From Pseudoalteromonas peptidolytica (lineage in GTDB: Bacteria; Pseudomonadota; Gammaproteobacteria; Enterobacterales; Alteromonadaceae): a DNA stretch of 64,000 nucleotides. A program made the position numbers and the translations under genes. This document shows, piece after piece, positions 10,911-20,478 of the stretch. The stretch spans positions 124,001 through 188,000 of the forward strand of contig NZ_WEHZ01000004.1 of assembly GCF_012641745.1 (NCBI RefSeq), in the 5' to 3' direction. The notes beneath the pieces are model-generated. The model was not told the origin of the DNA and did not search any database. It saw only the letters and a program-made list of their open reading frames with translations. Position 1 is the first letter of the stretch, and each line of letters starts with the position of its first letter.

Positions 10911-12149
10911 ATGTTTGATATTATGGAACAGCACAGCGAAGAAGCTGTCATTAAAGTCATCGGTGTTGGTGGCGGTGGTGGTAACGCCGTAGAACACATG
11001 GTGAATCAAGAAATTGAAGGTGTTCGTTTTATTGTTGCGAATACTGATGCACAAGCGCTACGCCGTTCATCTGCGGATGTTACGGTACAGCTTGGTACAC
11101 AAATTACTTCGGGCTTAGGTGCTGGCGCAAACCCTGAAGTGGGTAAAAGCGCAGCGGAAGAAGACCTTGAGACTATAAAAAGTAGTCTAGAAGGCGCCGA
11201 TATGGTCTTTATTGCCGCAGGTATGGGTGGTGGTACAGGTACTGGTGCTGCACCTGTGGTTGCTCGCGCGGCAAAAGAATTAGGTATTTTGACTGTCGCT
11301 GTAGTTACGCGCCCATTTGACCTAGAGGGCAAAAAGCGTATGGCGGCAGCAGAGCAGGGGATTGCCGAGTTGTCAGAAATTGTAGATTCACTTATTACAA
11401 TTCCGAACAACAAACTGCTTAAAGTTCTTGGTAAAGGGACTACACTGCTAGATGCGTTTGCTAAAGCGAATGATGTACTCTATGGCGCAGTTCAGGGGAT
11501 CGCAGAGCTGATCACCCGTTCAGGTCTAATCAACGTTGACTTTGCAGATGTAAGAACGGTGATGTCAGCAATGGGGACAGCTATGATGGGAACTGCATCA
11601 GCAACAGGCCCAGACAGAGCGCAAGAAGCTGCTGAAGCTGCAATTTCTAGCCCTTTACTCGAAGATGTTGATTTAACTGGCGCAAAAGGTATCTTGGTAA
11701 ATATTACTGCGGGTATGGATATCACTATCGAGGAGTTTGAGGTCGTCGGTAATCATGTCAAAGCACTGGCGTCAGAAAATGCGACAGTTGTGGTTGGTGC
11801 GGTAATTGACCCTGAAATGAGCGAAGAGCTAAGAGTTACCGTCGTAGCTACTGGCTTGGGTGGAGATCGTCGTCCTCAGTTTGGTATTGTAGACAATGGT
11901 TTCAAGCAAGCGTCAGGTTCGGATGCGGTAGGTGGAGCACAATCAAGCTCACAAACTAGCATGTATGTACCAAGTTTTACACAGCCACAAACGTCATCAG
12001 CTGAGCCTGAACAGCCAGCTGAAGCGCCAGCTCCTCAAGTGCAAGAGCAAAAAGCAGCACCGAAGCCGGCCACAAATGCGAGCAATGATAGTAAGGAAAA
12101 AGGCGACTACTTCGATATTCCTGCTTTCTTGCGTAAGCAGTCAGACTAA
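10911..12149 (+). CDS. ftsZ: Cell division tubulin-like GTPase FtsZ
   Basis: GTPase forming the Z ring. About 412 residues from ATG 10911, which follows GGAGAGTGAAG; an upstream GTG at 10905 is inside the ribosome site and is rejected. [17 protein letters not shown], the tubulin signature [13 protein letters not shown] near residue 107, and the T7 synergy loop NVDFADV are present. A variable linker rich in Gln, Ala and Pro (about residues 320-395) ends in the conserved C-terminal peptide [14 protein letters not shown] that binds FtsA and ZipA. Last gene of the dcw run; no terminator is visible before the lpxC promoter, so some read-through into lpxC is likely. Confidence 0.98.
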   Translation: MFDIMEQHSEEAVIKVIGVGGGGGNAVEHMVNQEIEGVRFIVANTDAQALRRSSADVTVQLGTQITSGLGAGANPEVGKSAAEEDLETIKSSLEGADMVFIAAGMGGGTGTGAAPVVARAAKELGILTVAVVTRPFDLEGKKRMAAAEQGIAELSEIVDSLITIPNNKLLKVLGKGTTLLDAFAKANDVLYGAVQGIAELITRSGLINVDFADVRTVMSAMGTAMMGTASATGPDRAQEAAEAAISSPLLEDVDLTGAKGILVNITAGMDITIEEFEVVGNHVKALASENATVVVGAVIDPEMSEELRVTVVATGLGGDRRPQFGIVDNGFKQASGSDAVGGAQSSSQTSMYVPSFTQPQTSSAEPEQPAEAPAPQVQEQKAAPKPATNASNDSKEKGDYFDIPAFLRKQSD

Positions 12150-12174
12150 AGTTGGTATAAAAATTAAACAGAGA

Positions 12175-12203
12175 TTGGCAGTTTGGCGGAACTATGTTAT
12201 ACT
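12175..12203 (+). promoter_or_regulatory. Strong sigma-70 promoter for lpxC
   Basis: TTGGCA at 12175-12180 and TATACT at 12198-12203 with a 17-base spacer, plus a TG one base upstream of the -10 hexamer (extended -10, TGTTATACT). It lies in the ftsZ-lpxC gap and would start a leader of about 27 bases before the lpxC ATG. Confidence 0.8.
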
Positions 12204-12237
12204 CCGCCGCCTATCTGAAATTTAAGTGGGCGAATAT

Positions 12238-13161
12238 ATGATTAAACAACGTACGATTGCACAAGTCGTAAAAGCCACAGGTGTAGGTTTACACAAAGGT
12301 GAAAAGGTCACGATCACTCTCCGACCAGCTGGTGTGAATACAGGTGTTGTATTTCGCCGCGTTGATCTAGACCCAGTTGTTGACTTTGAAACAACGCCAG
12401 AAGCTGTGGGCGACACGCAACTGTGTACGTGTTTAACGAATAAAGACGGTGTTCGCTTGTCTACTACTGAGCATTTAATTGCTGCGGTAGCTGCACTTGG
12501 GATTGATAATCTAATTGTTGAATTAGATAGCGCTGAAGTGCCGATTATGGATGGCAGTGCATTGCCATTTATCTACTTAATTCAGAAAGGCGGTATTGAA
12601 GAACAAAATGCTGCTAAGCGTTTTATTCGCATTAAAGAGAAGGTGCGTGTTGAAGACGGCGACAAATGGGCTGAAATAGAGCCTTACGACGGCTTTCATA
12701 TCGACTTTGAAATTGACTTCAACCATCCTGCAATAAATGCGAGCCGCCAACGTATTGGTTTAGACATCACTGCACAAAGCTTCACTGAAGAGATCAGCCG
12801 AGCGCGTACTTTTGGTTTCATGCGAGACATTGAGTACATGCACGCTAATAATCTTGCATTAGGTGGCAGCATGGATAACGCAGTGGTGCTGGATCAGTTT
12901 AAAGTATTGAATCCTGATGGGCTTCGTTATGCGGACGAATTTGTAAAGCACAAAATTTTAGACTGTGTTGGCGACATGTTTATGGCGGGCCACAACATTC
13001 TAGGAAAAATTTCATGCTACAAATCAGGTCACGGCCTTAACAACATGTTACTGCGCGAGATTATGGCGACAGAATCAGCATGGGAGTGGGCAACCTTTGA
13101 AGAGCCGGTCAGCATGCCTGCACCAGGTATGGAAGCTGGTATCAATACTGCAACTGCTTAA
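12238..13161 (+). CDS. lpxC: UDP-3-O-acyl-GlcNAc deacetylase LpxC
   Basis: Zinc deacetylase catalysing the committed step of lipid A synthesis in the cytoplasm. 307 residues, matching the E. coli enzyme from its first residues (MIKQRT). Zinc and catalytic regions are visible: [11 protein letters not shown] near residue 79 (His ligand), and [17 protein letters not shown] with the second His and Asp ligands and a catalytic His. I choose the ATG at 12238 by alignment with known LpxC starts; the in-frame GTG at 12226 adds only MGEY. It stands outside the dcw operon with its own promoter and a strong terminator at 13182-13212. Confidence 0.96.
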   Translation: MIKQRTIAQVVKATGVGLHKGEKVTITLRPAGVNTGVVFRRVDLDPVVDFETTPEAVGDTQLCTCLTNKDGVRLSTTEHLIAAVAALGIDNLIVELDSAEVPIMDGSALPFIYLIQKGGIEEQNAAKRFIRIKEKVRVEDGDKWAEIEPYDGFHIDFEIDFNHPAINASRQRIGLDITAQSFTEEISRARTFGFMRDIEYMHANNLALGGSMDNAVVLDQFKVLNPDGLRYADEFVKHKILDCVGDMFMAGHNILGKISCYKSGHGLNNMLLREIMATESAWEWATFEEPVSMPAPGMEAGINTATA

Positions 13162-13181
13162 AAATCTTAATTGGTATCAAT

Positions 13182-13212
13182 AAAAAAATGACGCTGAGGC
13201 GTCATTTTTTTT
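13182..13212. terminator. Bidirectional intrinsic terminator between lpxC and dciA
   Basis: Stem TGACGC / GCGTCA with a TGAG loop, flanked by an A run on the left and a T run on the right, so that it can end transcription from both convergent genes. The dciA stop codon (complement of 13202-13204) lies inside the stem, so the last Lys codons of dciA are formed by the tract. Confidence 0.85.
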
Positions 13213-13687
13213 GCGCTGCGGTTGCGTGTTTGGCTAATTTTTCTAGCTTGGCCTTCAATGAAGGTGGTGCCGACTCTGCTAATGCCAGCAGTTGCTCGCC
13301 AGTTGCTTGGCTCATGTTACGGTTAGCTTTGTAAGCTGTGGATGGTGACTCAACAGTATTGTTTAGCCGCTGTTGTGCCTCAGGGTTTGTTGTGATTTTC
13401 ACTAAAGCGCAGTCATGAACACCCGCCTTTCGAAAAGCGCTAAGTATATCCATTTTTAAAAAGTTGAGGCGTGTGGCTAGGGTCGCTGAAGCGGCCTCTA
13501 TTGTGAGTGTGCCTTCTCGATAATGCGCGACTCGACACTTCTTACTCAAAATAGGTCCGAGCGTCTCGGCTAAGCAAGTTTGTAATTGTGCGGCCTGCGC
13601 ACTTTTTTGGCCATACTGATTGAGTTTATCAGACCACCCACCCATAACTTCATCCAATGGCTTTGGATTGTAGCGATTTTTAGCCAA
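13202..13687 (-). CDS. dciA: DUF721 protein, probable helicase loader DciA
   Basis: DciA (DUF721) is the replicative helicase loader/operator in bacteria lacking DnaC. The protein shows KPLDEVMGGWSDKLNQYG at its start, followed by a mixed domain containing VAHYREGTLTIEAASATLATRLNFLKMDILSAF-type sequence typical of DUF721, and a Lys-rich tail. The position between lpxC and secA on the opposite strand is the same as in Pseudomonas and other gammaproteobacteria. I prefer a TTG start at 13687, about 161 residues, because GGGAAG lies seven bases upstream; an ATG at 13750 would add 21 hydrophobic residues with no ribosome site. Function comes from family and synteny. Confidence 0.75.
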   Translation of the reverse strand: MAKNRYNPKPLDEVMGGWSDKLNQYGQKSAQAAQLQTCLAETLGPILSKKCRVAHYREGTLTIEAASATLATRLNFLKMDILSAFRKAGVHDCALVKITTNPEAQQRLNNTVESPSTAYKANRNMSQATGEQLLALAESAPPSLKAKLEKLAKHATAAQKK

Positions 13688-13785
13688 TGACTTACTTCCC
13701 GTAGGTTGAAAAATAAAAAATAACCGCCATATCAACAAGCACAGGTACATGACGTATCGTATTTGTCGTTTCTTAGTCTCTTTGA

Positions 13786-13791
13786 ATTATA
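13786..13791 (-). promoter_or_regulatory. Extended -10 promoter for dciA
   Basis: On the reverse strand the sequence reads TGTTATAATTC: a perfect TATAAT preceded by TG at the extended -10 position. The -35 region is poor. It would start transcription near 13779, upstream of both possible dciA starts. Confidence 0.5.
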
Positions 13792-13872
13792 ACAGAGACT
13801 CGATATTGAGAAATCCATAAGTACTAATATTTGTGTGAATACAAATCTGGGATTTGAGAAATAAGCGAGTTA

Positions 13873-14034
13873 ATACCAATTTTCTTAATTAAGAGGTCTA
13901 TTTTGAGGCAACAAAATCTTGTCGATAACTAGGCAAAAAATTTGCTATTTAGTTGTTCTAAATAAGAAATTTTTAACGCTGTTAGCGTCAGATTTGCTCC
14001 TTCAAATCGAGCAGGTATTAAGTCAAATTGGTAT
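13873..14034 (-). repeat. 162-bp MITE-like repeat, copy 1 (reverse)
   Basis: Non-coding element with terminal inverted repeats ATACCAAT...ATTGGTAT. Its reverse complement matches the element at 17421-17582 over the full 162 bases with roughly a dozen differences. Inside is a small hairpin CGCT-AAC-AGCG. No transposase is present, so it is probably mobilised in trans or is fossil. Together with copy 2 it forms an inverted pair around secA. Confidence 0.85.
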
Positions 14035-14483
14035 AACTTATTTCTTAAAAAACTCATCTAGCGTATTTACCCTGAGGGTTTGATAAGGCGTGCCCTAACT
14101 TGCTGTTAAGGCAAAGCTTAATTTATCTCATTGTCTAGCGTCGAAAACGGCTGCTAGAAAGGTATTAATTATCTGAAGCCCAGGCTATTTACCCTCTTTC
14201 GTCATGTTATCTGCATGGATAAAGTGAGCTTCTGTCAGTTTACACCCTAAATTGAACAAGTATTGAGCAAGATAGTGTTAGCTATCATCAGCCGTGCGCT
14301 TGGTCAATTTGTGTGAAAAACTGGCTGTGCGAAAGGTACTTATTATCCGTTGCTCAGGTTATATGACCAGTCAAACCAAATCGATGAGGCGCTTTAGAGT
14401 GATGTGTCAATAAAACTTGATAACGTGCAATGGTAACCTTACGCCTAACAGTAAAGATTTCTTGCAATTAAGGCCGGTATTAT
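14035..14483. other. Non-coding stretch with degenerate repeat pieces upstream of secA
   Basis: No credible gene. Two related segments, 14151-14186 and 14321-14360, share CTGCTAGAAAGGTATTAATT-like sequence and a trailing CAGG; the same sequence occurs reversed inside the repeat at 24848-25102. They look like decayed members of one repeat family 170 bases apart. Confidence 0.5.
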
Positions 14484-14519
14484 TTGCTCAATAAGGTTTG
14501 CAGAAGCAAAGAGTCTGGT

Positions 14520-14681
14520 ATGATAGGGCATAATTTTAATTCGGCAATGCACAAATGCTCACTCCTAAATTGGCAATCTAGCAACTTGAATTTAGGAACG
14601 CTTTTGTCGCCAGCAGGACAAGCGCGACCCAGTCTTAATAACACTGGCTTAGAAGTATGGGTCAGCCAATACACAGAGTGA
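14520..14681 (+). CDS. Possible short leader ORF in front of secA
   Basis: A 53-codon frame from ATG 14520 (extendable to TTG 14484) ends 12 bases before the secA start. The peptide contains SPAGQARPS, which loosely recalls the arrest segment GIRAGP of the SecM translation monitor in enteric bacteria. There is no hydrophobic export signal and no clear ribosome site, which argues against a SecM-like function. It is not recognisable as any family. A TATTAT -10-like hexamer lies at 14480-14485. It may be chance; it is listed because of its position directly before secA. Confidence 0.2.
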   Translation: MIGHNFNSAMHKCSLLNWQSSNLNLGTLLSPAGQARPSLNNTGLEVWVSQYTE

Positions 14682-14693
14682 ATCGGTTCAAAC

Positions 14694-17402
14694 ATGTTAG
14701 CTAATATTTTTACCAAAATTTTTGGTAGTCGTAATGATCGCACCATCAAAAACTTAAGAAAAACAGTCGCCTTAATCAATGCCTTAGAAGAGCAGTATAC
14801 CAAATTAAGCGATGACGAATTAAAAGCCAAAACCGCTGAATTCAAACAGCGTGTTGAGCAGGGATTAAGTTTAGATGACTTATTACCAGAGGCGTTCGCT
14901 ACGGTGCGAGAAGCATCTAAGCGCGTATTTGGAATGCGTCATTTCGATGTGCAAATGATAGGTGGTATGGTGTTGCACCAAGGTCGCATTTCAGAAATGA
15001 GAACGGGTGAAGGTAAAACATTAACTGCGACGCTACCTGCATATTTGAATGCACTCTCTGGTAAAGGCGTACACGTGATCACGGTGAATGATTATCTAGC
15101 GAAACGTGATGCTGAAACCAACCGCCCACTATTTGAATTTTTAGGGTTGACTGTTGGCTGTAACGTACCAGGTATGATGCCGCAACAGAAAAAGCAGGCC
15201 TATGGCGCTGATATTACTTATGGGACAAACAACGAGTTTGGCTTTGACTACCTGCGCGATAACATGGCATTTAGCGTTGAAGAACGTGTTCAACGTCCTC
15301 TGAACTATGCTGTTGTGGATGAGGTGGATTCAATCCTTATCGATGAAGCGCGTACACCTCTTATTATTTCAGGCCCAGCTGAAGATAGCTCAGAATTATA
15401 TGCTGAAATCAATAAAATCGTTCCTGAACTTGTGCAGCAAGAAAAAGAAGATGAAGAAGGCGTTGAAGGTGATGGCGACTTCACTATTGATGAGAAAGGC
15501 AAACAAGTTCATTTAACTGAACGTGGTCAAGTTAAGGTCGAAGAGCTACTTACTGAGCGTAATCTAATTGAAGAAGGTGATTCGCTCTATTCTGCTGGCA
15601 ACATTTCATTGTTAAGTCATGTTTATGCTGCGCTTCGCGCTCACAAACTGTACCAAAAAGATGTTGATTACGTTGTTAAAGACAACGAAGTTATCATCGT
15701 TGATGAACATACAGGTCGTACGATGGAAGGGCGTCGTTGGTCTGAAGGTTTACATCAGGCTGTTGAAGCAAAAGAAGGCGTTCGAATTCAAAATGAAAAC
15801 CAAACGTTGGCTTCAATCACTTTCCAGAACTATTTCCGCCTTTACAACAAGCTTGCAGGTATGACAGGTACGGCGGATACGGAAGCATTTGAGTTCCAAT
15901 CAATTTATGGTCTAGATACTGTTGTTATCCCAACCAATAAACCTATGGTGCGAGATGACCGTGCAGATTTAGTCTACTTAACTCAAGAAGAGAAGTTTGA
16001 AGCTATTCTTGAAGATATTCGAGGCTGCCAAGAACGTGGCCAACCTGTACTCGTTGGTACAGTATCAATCGAAAGTTCTGAATACCTTTCTCACTTCTTA
16101 CGTAAAGAAAAAATCGAACACAACGTACTGAATGCTAAATTCCATGCGCAAGAAGCTGATATCATTGCAGATGCAGGTTTGCCAGGAAAAGTGACTATCG
16201 CAACAAATATGGCGGGTCGTGGTACTGACATTGTGCTTGGTGGTAGCTGGCAGTCGGATGTTGAAAAACTTGAAAATCCGTCTGAAGAGCAAATTGCTCA
16301 AATTAAACAGGAATGGAAAACTCGCCATGATGCTGTACTCGCGTCAGGTGGTTTGCACATCATTGGTACAGAACGCCATGAATCTCGTCGTATTGATAAC
16401 CAGTTACGTGGTCGTGCTGGTCGTCAAGGTGATGCTGGTTCAAGCCGCTTCTACTTATCAATGGATGATGCGTTAATGCGTATTTTTGCTGGTGAACGCA
16501 TGACTAACATGATGCGCAAACTAGGCATGCAACGTGGTGAGGCTATTGAGCATCCATGGGTGAACCGCGCTATTGAAAATGCACAGCGTAAAGTTGAAGC
16601 ACGCAACTTTGATATTCGTAAACAACTACTTGAATATGATGATGTGGCAAACGACCAACGTAAAGTAGTTTATGAGCAGCGTAATGAGCTACTCGAAGAA
16701 GGTAATATCTCTGAAACTATCACCGCTATTCGTGAAGACGTATTGAATGCGACTATCGATCAATACATTCCACCACAGAGCCTAGCTGAAATGTGGGATG
16801 TTCCAGCGTTGGAAGAGCGTTTGAAAAACGATTTCCATGTTGAGCTTCCGATTGCGAAATGGCTTGAAGAGGATACCAAGCTTTACGAAGAAGTACTTCG
16901 TGAGCGCATTATTGAAGAAGTAGATAACGCCTACAAGCAAAAAGAGCAGATGGTGGGTGAGGATGTACTACGTCATTTCGAAAAAGCAGTGATGTTACAG
17001 AGTCTAGATCAGCACTGGAAAGATCACTTAGCGGCGATGGATCATCTGCGCCAAGGTATCCACTTACGTGGCTACGCGCAGAAAAATCCAAAGCAGGAAT
17101 ATAAGCGTGAATCGTTTGAGCTGTTCTCACAAATGCTTGAGAATTTGAAGATTGACGTTGTAGGTGTTCTGAGCAAAGTACAGGTTCGTGCAGAGGAAGA
17201 TGTTGAGAAAGTTGAAGAGCAACATCGTAAGAGTGAGCAAGCACCACGCGAATATCAACACGAAGAAGTTGAGCGCGTAGGTGGTGAAGCACCACAGGGC
17301 GCTGTAGTGAGCGACCGCACTGAACCAAAAGTGGGCCGTAATGAGCCATGTCCTTGTCAGTCTGGCAAGAAATATAAGCAGTGTTGTGGCAAGCTAAAAT
17401 AA
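14694..17402 (+). CDS. secA: Preprotein translocase ATPase SecA
   Basis: Motor ATPase that drives unfolded preproteins through SecYEG. 902 residues. Walker [18 protein letters not shown] lies near residue 103, the DEAD-like [13 protein letters not shown] near 208, the second helicase domain with [14 protein letters not shown] near 505, and [19 protein letters not shown] follows. The C terminus carries the zinc-binding [14 protein letters not shown] for SecB and ribosome binding. It is encoded alone between two inverted repeat elements. The S-layer-like protein, hexosaminidase and M13 peptidase of this window all carry Sec-type signals, so they are expected clients. Confidence 0.98.
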   Translation: MLANIFTKIFGSRNDRTIKNLRKTVALINALEEQYTKLSDDELKAKTAEFKQRVEQGLSLDDLLPEAFATVREASKRVFGMRHFDVQMIGGMVLHQGRISEMRTGEGKTLTATLPAYLNALSGKGVHVITVNDYLAKRDAETNRPLFEFLGLTVGCNVPGMMPQQKKQAYGADITYGTNNEFGFDYLRDNMAFSVEERVQRPLNYAVVDEVDSILIDEARTPLIISGPAEDSSELYAEINKIVPELVQQEKEDEEGVEGDGDFTIDEKGKQVHLTERGQVKVEELLTERNLIEEGDSLYSAGNISLLSHVYAALRAHKLYQKDVDYVVKDNEVIIVDEHTGRTMEGRRWSEGLHQAVEAKEGVRIQNENQTLASITFQNYFRLYNKLAGMTGTADTEAFEFQSIYGLDTVVIPTNKPMVRDDRADLVYLTQEEKFEAILEDIRGCQERGQPVLVGTVSIESSEYLSHFLRKEKIEHNVLNAKFHAQEADIIADAGLPGKVTIATNMAGRGTDIVLGGSWQSDVEKLENPSEEQIAQIKQEWKTRHDAVLASGGLHIIGTERHESRRIDNQLRGRAGRQGDAGSSRFYLSMDDALMRIFAGERMTNMMRKLGMQRGEAIEHPWVNRAIENAQRKVEARNFDIRKQLLEYDDVANDQRKVVYEQRNELLEEGNISETITAIREDVLNATIDQYIPPQSLAEMWDVPALEERLKNDFHVELPIAKWLEEDTKLYEEVLRERIIEEVDNAYKQKEQMVGEDVLRHFEKAVMLQSLDQHWKDHLAAMDHLRQGIHLRGYAQKNPKQEYKRESFELFSQMLENLKIDVVGVLSKVQVRAEEDVEKVEEQHRKSEQAPREYQHEEVERVGGEAPQGAVVSDRTEPKVGRNEPCPCQSGKKYKQCCGKLK

Positions 17403-17420
17403 TTGAATAATCATTATTTA

Positions 17421-17582
17421 ATACCAATTTGACTTAATACTTGCTCAATTTGAAGGAGTAAATCTGACGCTAACAGCGTTAAAAATTTCTTATTTAGAAC
17501 AACTAAATAGCAAAATTTTTGCCTTGTTATCGACAAGATTTTCTCACCTCAAAATAGACCACTTTATTAAGAAAATTGGTAT
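17421..17582 (+). repeat. 162-bp MITE-like repeat, copy 2 (forward)
   Basis: Starts ATACCAATTT and ends AAATTGGTAT, perfect 10-base inverted ends. Nearly identical in reverse orientation to 13873-14034. It is inserted 18 bases after the secA stop, between secA and its terminator, so it is probably transcribed as part of the secA mRNA 3' end. Confidence 0.88.
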
Positions 17583-17588
17583 AACTTT

Positions 17589-17616
17589 AAAAAAGCGACG
17601 AACAGTCGCTTTTTTT
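17589..17616 (+). terminator. Intrinsic terminator after secA
   Basis: A-rich run, stem GCGAC/GTCGC with GAACA loop, then seven T. It ends immediately before the mutT ribosome site, so mutT needs read-through or a promoter hidden in the repeat. Confidence 0.75.
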
Positions 17617-17628
17617 ATGAGGAAAATC

Positions 17629-18030
17629 ATGGAAAAAAAACGAGTAGAAGTTGCTGTTGGGGTAATTGAAAAAAACCAAAAAATCTTTGTTTGCTTGCGC
17701 AGCAAAGATCAACACCAAGGTGGGCTGTGGGAATTTCCTGGCGGTAAAGTTGAAGCTGAAGAAGACGTATTCTCTGCCTTAAAACGTGAGTTAAAAGAGG
17801 AAATCGGGATTGATATACACAGCTCTACTGAGTTGATGAGGATAGAGCACGATTATCCTGATAAAGCGGTGTGCTTACATATTCATATAGTTACTGAGTT
17901 CGCAGGAGAAGCACATGGCGCTGAGGGGCAACCATCACAATGGGTAGCGATTTCGAACTTACACGAGTTAGACTTCCCAGCGGCAAATAAAGCCATTGTG
18001 GAACGGTTACAAGCGGCACAAAAAGAGTGA
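17629..18030 (+). CDS. mutT: 8-oxo-dGTP diphosphatase MutT (Nudix)
   Basis: Hydrolyses 8-oxo-dGTP, preventing A:T to C:G transversions. 133 residues. The Nudix box GGKVEAEEDVFSALKREL plus KEEIGI fits GX5EX7REUXEEXGU, preceded by GLWEFPGG as in MutT. The start is taken at ATG 17629 (MEKKRVEVAVGVI) because GAGGA lies six bases upstream; longer frames run back into the secA terminator and the repeat. secA-mutT adjacency is conserved in gammaproteobacteria. Confidence 0.9.
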   Translation: MEKKRVEVAVGVIEKNQKIFVCLRSKDQHQGGLWEFPGGKVEAEEDVFSALKRELKEEIGIDIHSSTELMRIEHDYPDKAVCLHIHIVTEFAGEAHGAEGQPSQWVAISNLHELDFPAANKAIVERLQAAQKE

Positions 18031-18136
18031 CAAACTTTGTTACTAAATACCAAGCTTGAATTATAGTCATCCATATGGAGCATCAGTAGACTAGTGTATG
18101 GTCGTCATACGACGAAACTCTATCAGGGGAATTTAC

Positions 18137-20200
18137 ATGAAAAAATTATCATTGACCGCTGCAAGTGTTGCGCTTGCACTGGGGTTGATTGGTTGTAGCG
18201 AACAACCGCAAACACAACAAGTTGAGCAGCCTAAGACACAAGAAGTTATGCTAAGCTCGGGTATTGAACTTAGTAATATAGATAAATCAGTTCGTCCTCA
18301 AGACGACTTTTACTATCATGTGAATGGACATTGGCTCGAAAATACGATTATTCCAGCAGACAAATCCAACTATGGCTCATTCACGCAACTGTACGATGAC
18401 TCCCAAAAGGCATTGCGCAAAGTACTCGAAGAAGCAGCCAATAATAGCACTGCAAAAGCGGGATCAGACGAGCAAAAGTTGGGTGCGTTTTATCAAAGTT
18501 ATATGGATGAGGGTGCAAGAAATGAGCTGGGGCTAACGCCTATCAAGCCTTATCTTAGTGAGATCCAAGCGCTGAAAAGTAAGTCAGAACTGCCAACTAT
18601 CTTTGCTAAAATGCGTTTAACTGGCGCACATACTCCTTTTGGTTGGTACGTAAATAATGATGCCAAAAACTCAAGTGAAAATGCCCTATACATGTTCCAG
18701 TCGGGTTTAGGCTTGCCAGATCGTGACTACTACCTAAAAGATGATGAAAAATTCACTAAGATCCGTGAGCAATATCAGCTATATATAGAGCAGCTCATGG
18801 CCAAAACTGGGCATAAAAACCCAGCGCTAGCCGCGTTAAATATTCTAGAGCTAGAGAAGCAAATTGCTGAAGCACAGTGGACGCGTGTAGAAAGTCGGGA
18901 TGCAACCAAAACCTATAATAAATTAACCGTTGAAGCTTTTAACAAATCAATGCCAGATTTTGATGCCGCAGCATTTTTACGTGCATTAGGGATCAAAACG
19001 GACTCATTGATCGTCAGTCAACCGAGCTTTTTTGAGTCATTATCTAAAATAATTGCAAGTACCGATTTAGAGGTGTGGCAAGACTATTTTGCTTTCCACT
19101 TTACCAATGACTACGCAGAGCTATTGAGCAAAGATGTGGTTGATCTTAAGTTTGGTTTCTTTGGTAAGACGTTACGTGGCGTTGAAGCACAAGCACCAAC
19201 ATGGAAAAAAGCCGTTGATGCGAGTAATTCAGTACTTGGTGAAATGCTTGGAAAGATTTACGTTAAGTCTTACTTCCCACCTGAAGCTAAAGCACGAATG
19301 GAAGAGTTGGTAGCCAACCTGATCAAAGGTTTTGACCAAGCTATTGACGGCCTTGAGTGGATGAGTTCAGAAACCAAAGTCGCAGCAAAAGAGAAGCTCA
19401 ATAAGTTTACTCCTAAGATTGGTTACCCAGACAAATGGAAAGACTACTCGGCACTAGACATTAGCCCAGATGACTTAGTAGGAAACTATGTTCGTTATAG
19501 TGAGTTTGCTAATCAGGAGATGATTGACAAGTTAGGCAAGCCTGTTGATCGTGGTGAATGGTTTATGACGCCACAAACGGTCAATGCTTACTATAACCCA
19601 GTAAACAACGAGATCGTATTCCCTGCGGCCATTTTACAACCGCCATTTTTTAATCTAGAAGCTGATGATGCTGTAAATTACGGCGCAATTGGTGCGGTTA
19701 TCGGCCATGAGTTAGGTCATGGCTTTGATGACCAAGGCGCTAAATATGATGGCGATGGTAACCTTAGAAACTGGTGGAGTGAGTCTGACTTAGCTCAGTT
19801 TGAAACGCGTAGTCAAAAATTAGTTGAGCAGTTCAATAGCTTTAAACCATTTGAGGATGCAGCGGTAAATGGCCAGCTGACGCTTGGTGAAAATATTGGT
19901 GATTTAGGTGGATTAACGGTAGCTTACAAAGCCTATCAGATTTCTTTAGCTGGCAACAAAGCGCCTGTTATTGATGGCTATACGGGTGAGCAGCGGTTCT
20001 TTATGGGATGGTCACAGATCTGGCGCCGTAAATACCGTGATGAAGAGCTGCGTAATCGTCTAATGACAGATCCGCATTCGCCAAGTCACTATCGAGTCAT
20101 TGGTGTATTACCAAATATGCCTGAATTTTATCAGGCGTTTGATGTGAAAGAAGGTGATAAGATGTACCTGAAGCCAGAAGACAGAGTAAAGATCTGGTAA
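18137..20200 (+). CDS. M13-family zinc metallopeptidase, lipoprotein
   Basis: Neprilysin/PepO-like endopeptidase expected in the periplasm and lipid-anchored. 687 residues from ATG 18137, which has CAGGGGA upstream; a longer frame from 18098 puts extra residues before an otherwise perfect signal peptide. MKKLSLTAASVALALGLIGC ends in a lipobox (LIGC) with Ser at +2, which favours the outer membrane. The zinc site is GHELGHGFDDQG near residue 535 and ENIGDLGG supplies the third ligand; NAYYNP before it binds substrate backbone in the family. Probably monocistronic, with a 12-bp hairpin after the stop. Peptide substrate unknown. Confidence 0.92.
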   Translation: MKKLSLTAASVALALGLIGCSEQPQTQQVEQPKTQEVMLSSGIELSNIDKSVRPQDDFYYHVNGHWLENTIIPADKSNYGSFTQLYDDSQKALRKVLEEAANNSTAKAGSDEQKLGAFYQSYMDEGARNELGLTPIKPYLSEIQALKSKSELPTIFAKMRLTGAHTPFGWYVNNDAKNSSENALYMFQSGLGLPDRDYYLKDDEKFTKIREQYQLYIEQLMAKTGHKNPALAALNILELEKQIAEAQWTRVESRDATKTYNKLTVEAFNKSMPDFDAAAFLRALGIKTDSLIVSQPSFFESLSKIIASTDLEVWQDYFAFHFTNDYAELLSKDVVDLKFGFFGKTLRGVEAQAPTWKKAVDASNSVLGEMLGKIYVKSYFPPEAKARMEELVANLIKGFDQAIDGLEWMSSETKVAAKEKLNKFTPKIGYPDKWKDYSALDISPDDLVGNYVRYSEFANQEMIDKLGKPVDRGEWFMTPQTVNAYYNPVNNEIVFPAAILQPPFFNLEADDAVNYGAIGAVIGHELGHGFDDQGAKYDGDGNLRNWWSESDLAQFETRSQKLVEQFNSFKPFEDAAVNGQLTLGENIGDLGGLTVAYKAYQISLAGNKAPVIDGYTGEQRFFMGWSQIWRRKYRDEELRNRLMTDPHSPSHYRVIGVLPNMPEFYQAFDVKEGDKMYLKPEDRVKIW

Positions 20201-20220
20201 TTTCGCACACATCTATTATG

Positions 20221-20256
20221 GCGGGTTTACTCAGTGCAAAGAGTAAATCCGCTCTT
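20221..20256 (+). terminator. Hairpin after the M13 peptidase gene
   Basis: Twelve-base stem GCGGGTTTACTC / GAGTAAATCCGC with one G-T pair and an 8-base loop, followed by TCTTCTC rather than a pure T run. Likely terminator. Confidence 0.6.
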
Positions 20257-20378
20257 CTCATTACGCTTTAACTCTTCAAATAACCTCAGTAGAACAACAC
20301 CCTACCTACAAAAATAAGATTGCCTTTGTGACAAAAGCGAGTAGCTTACATTTGCTTAGCATAAAGAGATTAAAAAAT

Positions 20379-20396
20379 AATGATAGCGCTGTCATT
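20379..20396. promoter_or_regulatory. NagR-like operator upstream of the hexosaminidase
   Basis: 18-base near-palindrome AATGATAGCGCTGTCATT. It shares the core AGCGCT and right arm GTCATT with the site at 23360-23377 and resembles the operator of the LacI-type repressor NagR as I recall it for Alteromonadales. It lies about 80 bases before the start codon, consistent with repression in the absence of GlcNAc. The regulator is not in the window. Confidence 0.65.
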
Positions 20397-20478
20397 TTAA
20401 CTTTTATATGATGTTTGGGAACAATAAGTGATTAAATGCTGTTCATATTGAATTGGACATGAAGACTGGGAGCAAAAG

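Noticed and set aside
17524..17628. N-terminal extension of MutT
   Set aside because: It would be encoded by the MITE-like repeat and the secA terminator; MutT proteins start at the chosen ATG.
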